NCBI GenBank assembly: GCA_019420065.1 | Contig: JAHZHX010000009.1 | Location: 31,274-48,222 of the forward strand | Source: Clostridiales bacterium | GTDB lineage: Bacteria; Bacillota; Clostridia; Christensenellales; Aristaeellaceae | Length of the DNA: 16,949 nt | Reading direction: 5' to 3' | Shown here: positions 14,375 to 16,949 of the stretch, piece by piece | Position numbering within the stretch: the first letter of the stretch is position 1 | How the letters are laid out: each line of letters begins with the position of its first letter | The notes under the pieces: model-generated | Told to the model about the DNA's origin: nothing | Databases searched by the model: none | What the model saw: the letters and a program-made list of their open reading frames with translations, nothing else | Translations under genes and position numbers: made by a program

Positions 14375-15311
14375 GAGCAAACAGCAATGGAAAGCCTGGA
14401 TTTATCTGGCGCCGGCAATCATCCTGCTGCTGGTGTTTACCGTGTGGCCGATCGTCAACACCGTCAGAATGGCTTTTCTTGAAAATTACAGCGGTCTGCG
14501 CGCGGCCGGCGGCGAAACCTTCCGTTTTGGTTTTGGCAACTTTGTTCGCGTCGTAAAATACCGCCGTTTCGTCAGCTGTCTGAAAAACACGGTGCTGCTG
14601 TGCATTTATACCGTACCCATCTCCACGCTCCTGGCGCTGCTGATCGCCGTGGCGCTCAACTCCATCCGTCCGCTGCGCAAGGTGCTTCAGACGGTATTTT
14701 TCCTGCCTTATGTTACCAATTCCATCGCCATCGGCATGGTGTTTGCCGCCATGTTCAACATCGTCGGCAGCTTCTACGGCACGGAAAATGAAATCATCGT
14801 CACCGCCGGCATCATCAATAATGTAATTGAATTTTTCGGCGGCGCCCGCGTCAACTGGATCAACTACGGTTCCTCCTACACCGCAAACATGGTCGTCATG
14901 GTCGTCTACATTGTCTGGAATGCCCTGCCGTTCAAAATCCTGGTGCTGCTGGGCGGACTGCAAAGCATCAACAAGCAGTATTATGACGCGGCCAAGGTAG
15001 ACAGCACGCCCCGCTGGCGTATTTTCTCCCGCATCACCGTGCCGCTGCTTTCCCCCATGCTCGCCTATGTAATCATTACCGGTTTCATCGGCGGCTTCAA
15101 GGAATACACCAGCATTGTGGGTATCTTTGGCGAGAAAATGGGGCCGCCGGATGACGCCGGTCGTCTCAATACCATGGTCGGCTTTATCTACGACTCGCTG
15201 AGCGCCAACAACCAGGGGCGCGCCAGCGCTGCGGCCCTGATCCTGTTCGGCATCATTCTTGTTGTCACCCTGATCAACCTTCAGGTCAGCAAGAAGCGCG
15301 TCCATTATTGA
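14367..15311 (+). CDS. ABC sugar importer permease, MalF/UgpA type
   Basis: A 314-residue inner-membrane permease of the binding-protein-dependent transport family. Membrane segments are at about 12-32, 75-98, 108-131, 173-196, 230-248 and 288-306. The EAA loop that contacts the ATPase is YYDAAKVDSTPRWRIFSRIT (205-224), in the usual place before the fifth segment. Start ATG 14367 overlaps the ATPase stop by eight bases and has GAGGTG upstream, which implies translational coupling. It pairs with the second permease, ten bases downstream. Length and layout are typical; the stretch between segments three and four is somewhat long (132-172). Confidence 0.95.
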   Translation: MVESKQQWKAWIYLAPAIILLLVFTVWPIVNTVRMAFLENYSGLRAAGGETFRFGFGNFVRVVKYRRFVSCLKNTVLLCIYTVPISTLLALLIAVALNSIRPLRKVLQTVFFLPYVTNSIAIGMVFAAMFNIVGSFYGTENEIIVTAGIINNVIEFFGGARVNWINYGSSYTANMVVMVVYIVWNALPFKILVLLGGLQSINKQYYDAAKVDSTPRWRIFSRITVPLLSPMLAYVIITGFIGGFKEYTSIVGIFGEKMGPPDDAGRLNTMVGFIYDSLSANNQGRASAAALILFGIILVVTLINLQVSKKRVHY

Positions 15312-15321
15312 GAGGTGCCCT

Positions 15322-16215
15322 ATGTCAAAAGATACAACGATCACCATGCATGCCAGAGATATGCGAAAAACCTCCGTCAATCAGAAAATCGTCAAAGCCC
15401 TCGTAATGACGGCGCTGTACGCTTTTCTGCTGATCATGGCGCTCATCGTACTGTTCCCGTTCTATTGGATGGTTATTTCCTCGGTCAAATCGCTGGATGA
15501 ATACCGGCTCAGCACGCCCACATTTTGGCCGCAGATCATCCTGCTGAGCAACTATGTGACCGCCTTTACCACCGCCAATCTGGGCCGGCTGTTCATCAAT
15601 ACCATGATCGTTGGCCTGGTCTCCACGCTCCTTTCCCTGGTGATTACCATCCTGACCGCTTTCGCCTTCGCCCGTCTGGAATTCAAGGGCAAGGAGCTGC
15701 TTTTTGCGGCGCTGCTGGCTACCATGATGATCCCGGGCGAATTATTCACCATCACCAATTACAGCACGGTCACGACCTTTGGCTGGATCAACACCTATAC
15801 CGTGCTGATCGTCCCTTTCCTGGTCAGCGTATTCTACATTTATCTTTTGCGGCAGAACTTTCTGCAAATTCCCAACGAGCTGTACCTGGCCGCCAAGGTG
15901 GACGGCACCAGCGACCTGAAATACCTTTGGAAGGTCATGGTTCCCCTGGCGCTGCCCACGCTGATCTCCATCACCATCCTGAAGATGATGGGCGCGTGGA
16001 ACTCCTACATCTGGCCGCGCCTGGTAGCCAACGACGAGGCGCACCGCCTCATTACCAACGGTTTGCGCAACGCCTTTACCGAAACCACGGGCGATGTGAA
16101 CTATCCCGTGCAGATGGCCGCCGTGGCGCTGGTATCATTCCCGCTGTTCCTGGTGTTCGTGTTCCTGCGCAAGTACATCATGTCCGGCGTCAGCCGCAGC
16201 GGTATCAAAGGATAA
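15322..16215 (+). CDS. ABC sugar importer permease, MalG/UgpE type
   Basis: A 297-residue permease that forms the second half of the membrane channel. Membrane segments are at about 26-50, 91-116, 127-148, 157-176, 211-230 and 264-284. The EAA loop is ELYLAAKVDGTSDLKYLWKV (186-205). The pattern FPFYWMVISSVKS near residue 45 is typical of the MalG/UgpE branch. Start ATG 15322 has GAGAGGTG upstream, ten bases after the first permease. The stop codon at 16213-16215 lies inside the 5' arm of a hairpin that separates it from the solute-binding protein gene. Confidence 0.95.
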   Translation: MSKDTTITMHARDMRKTSVNQKIVKALVMTALYAFLLIMALIVLFPFYWMVISSVKSLDEYRLSTPTFWPQIILLSNYVTAFTTANLGRLFINTMIVGLVSTLLSLVITILTAFAFARLEFKGKELLFAALLATMMIPGELFTITNYSTVTTFGWINTYTVLIVPFLVSVFYIYLLRQNFLQIPNELYLAAKVDGTSDLKYLWKVMVPLALPTLISITILKMMGAWNSYIWPRLVANDEAHRLITNGLRNAFTETTGDVNYPVQMAAVALVSFPLFLVFVFLRKYIMSGVSRSGIKG

Positions 16216-16237
16216 TAGGCCTTTACCGGCTTATTAT
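16212..16237 (+). promoter_or_regulatory. Hairpin over the permease stop codon, before the solute-binding protein gene
   Basis: ATAATAGGCC (16212-16221) pairs with GGCTTATTAT (16228-16237) over ten positions with one G-U pair and a six-base loop. The 5' arm contains the permease stop. No T run follows; the next bases are AT-rich with the ribosome binding site AAGGAAGG. A stem here may protect or process the mRNA and allow different amounts of permease and binding protein. Confidence 0.55.
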
Positions 16238-16265
16238 ATAAATAAAAAAGGAAGGAAATCTTACA

Positions 16266-16949
16266 ATGAAGAAGCTTGTGTCCGTTCTCCTGTTTCTCAT
16301 GATGCTGCTCCTGTGCGTTTCCGGCCAGGCCGCGTCCGGCTTCAGCGTGCCCGAAAACGGCTACGACGGAGGCGATATCACGATCACCTTCTACCATACC
16401 ATGGGCTCCAACCTGACCGCCGTTCTGGATCCCTATATTGCCGAGTTCAACACGCTCTATCCCAATATCCACATTGAATATACCTCCGTTGGCAGCTATG
16501 ACGACGTGCGCGACCAGATCAGTACCGAAATCACCGTCGGCAGCCAGCCCAACATTGCTTACTGCTATCCCGACCATGTGGCACTGTACAACCTGGCCAA
16601 GTCCGTAGCGACGCTGGACAACCTGATTGACAGCACCGTGACCGTGACCCGCGCCGACGGCAGCACCGAGATTCTGGGCCTGACCGACGCGCAGAAGGCC
16701 GACTTCATTGAGGGCTACTACAATGAAGGCCGCCAGTTTGGCGACGGACTGATGTACACCATGCCCTTCTCTAAGTCCACCGAAGTGCTCTATTACAACA
16801 AGACCTTCTTTGACGCAAACGGCCTGACCGTACCTGCTACCTGGGATGAAATGGAAGCGCTGTGCGCCAAAATCAAGGAAATCGATCCCAACTCCATCCC
16901 CCTGGGCTATGACAGCGAGGCCAACTGGTTCATCACCATGTGTGAACAG
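16266..16949 (+). CDS. Extracellular solute-binding protein of ABC importer (3' end missing)
   Basis: The first 228 residues of a solute-binding protein; the frame is open to the right edge. It starts with MKKLVSVLLFLMMLLLCV, a Sec signal peptide, with likely cleavage at GQA-A near residues 20-24. The Cys in LLLCV does not fit the lipobox (L-[AST]-[GA]-C), so it is not clearly a lipoprotein, unusual for a Gram-positive binding protein. The mature part has the UgpB-like pattern ITFYHTMGSN, FNTLYPNIHIEY, GSYDD, QPNIAYCYPDHVALY, and MPFSKSTEVLYYNKTFFDANGL followed by TWDEM. These families bind sugars or glycerol phosphate compounds outside the cell and hand them to the permease pair. The substrate is unassigned. 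Start ATG 16266 has AAGGAAGG upstream. Confidence 0.93.
   Translation, partial: MKKLVSVLLFLMMLLLCVSGQAASGFSVPENGYDGGDITITFYHTMGSNLTAVLDPYIAEFNTLYPNIHIEYTSVGSYDDVRDQISTEITVGSQPNIAYCYPDHVALYNLAKSVATLDNLIDSTVTVTRADGSTEILGLTDAQKADFIEGYYNEGRQFGDGLMYTMPFSKSTEVLYYNKTFFDANGLTVPATWDEMEALCAKIKEIDPNSIPLGYDSEANWFITMCEQ

Noticed and set aside
14322..15380. A 352-codon minus-strand open frame opposite the first permease
   Set aside because: Composition is that of an antisense frame (D, H, Q and G rich), and the plus-strand permease has clear membrane segments and an EAA loop.

Overview
The window comes from a spore-former-like member of the Firmicutes, most likely class Clostridia. Signs of this are a Spo0A-type C-terminal domain running off the left edge, a GerM-like protein, a sigma-H-shaped promoter in front of the ribosome hibernation gene, strong AAGGAGG-type ribosome binding sites, and a T-box riboswitch controlling alaS. 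Coding DNA is fairly GC-rich, while one intergenic stretch (about 12190-12443) is very AT-rich. I see no transposase, phage gene, CRISPR array or rRNA. The order of genes looks chromosomal and mostly core.

Layout, left to right. (1) 1-243: the 3' end of a Spo0A-like regulator, closed by a terminator. (2) 395-2273: an ECF sigma factor overlapping a membrane protein with an extracytoplasmic PepSY-like repeat region, the likely cognate sigma regulator. (3) 2323-2490: tRNA-Leu(GAG) on the minus strand with a near-perfect promoter and a bidirectional terminator. (4) 2535-3210: long-form hpf with a candidate sigma-H promoter. (5) 3222-4280, minus: a membrane-anchored protein with two GerMN domains. 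(6) 4359-6092: RqcH (NFACT family). (7) 6180-9229: three consecutive M42 metallopeptidase genes, tightly packed. (8) 9287-11548: promoter, alanine T-box leader and alaS, which encodes a compact AlaRS ending just after the editing domain. (9) 11609-12136: a GNAT acetyltransferase. (10) 12444-13205: an RDD-family membrane protein. (11) 13262-16949: an ABC importer operon (ATPase, two permeases, solute-binding protein). Its last gene is cut by the right edge.

How the genes may work together. hpf protects idle ribosomes. RqcH rescues stalled 50S subunits by adding alanine tails, which consumes Ala-tRNA(Ala). Three aminopeptidases of a family that finishes peptide breakdown follow it, and alaS, which recharges tRNA(Ala), sits under an uncharged-tRNA(Ala) sensor. 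This makes a ribosome-rescue and alanine-recycling neighbourhood plausible. That link is inference from gene order only. The ABC operon is a carbohydrate uptake 1 (MalFG/UgpAE) type importer; the solute-binding protein looks most like UgpB-type proteins, but its substrate cannot be read from the sequence.
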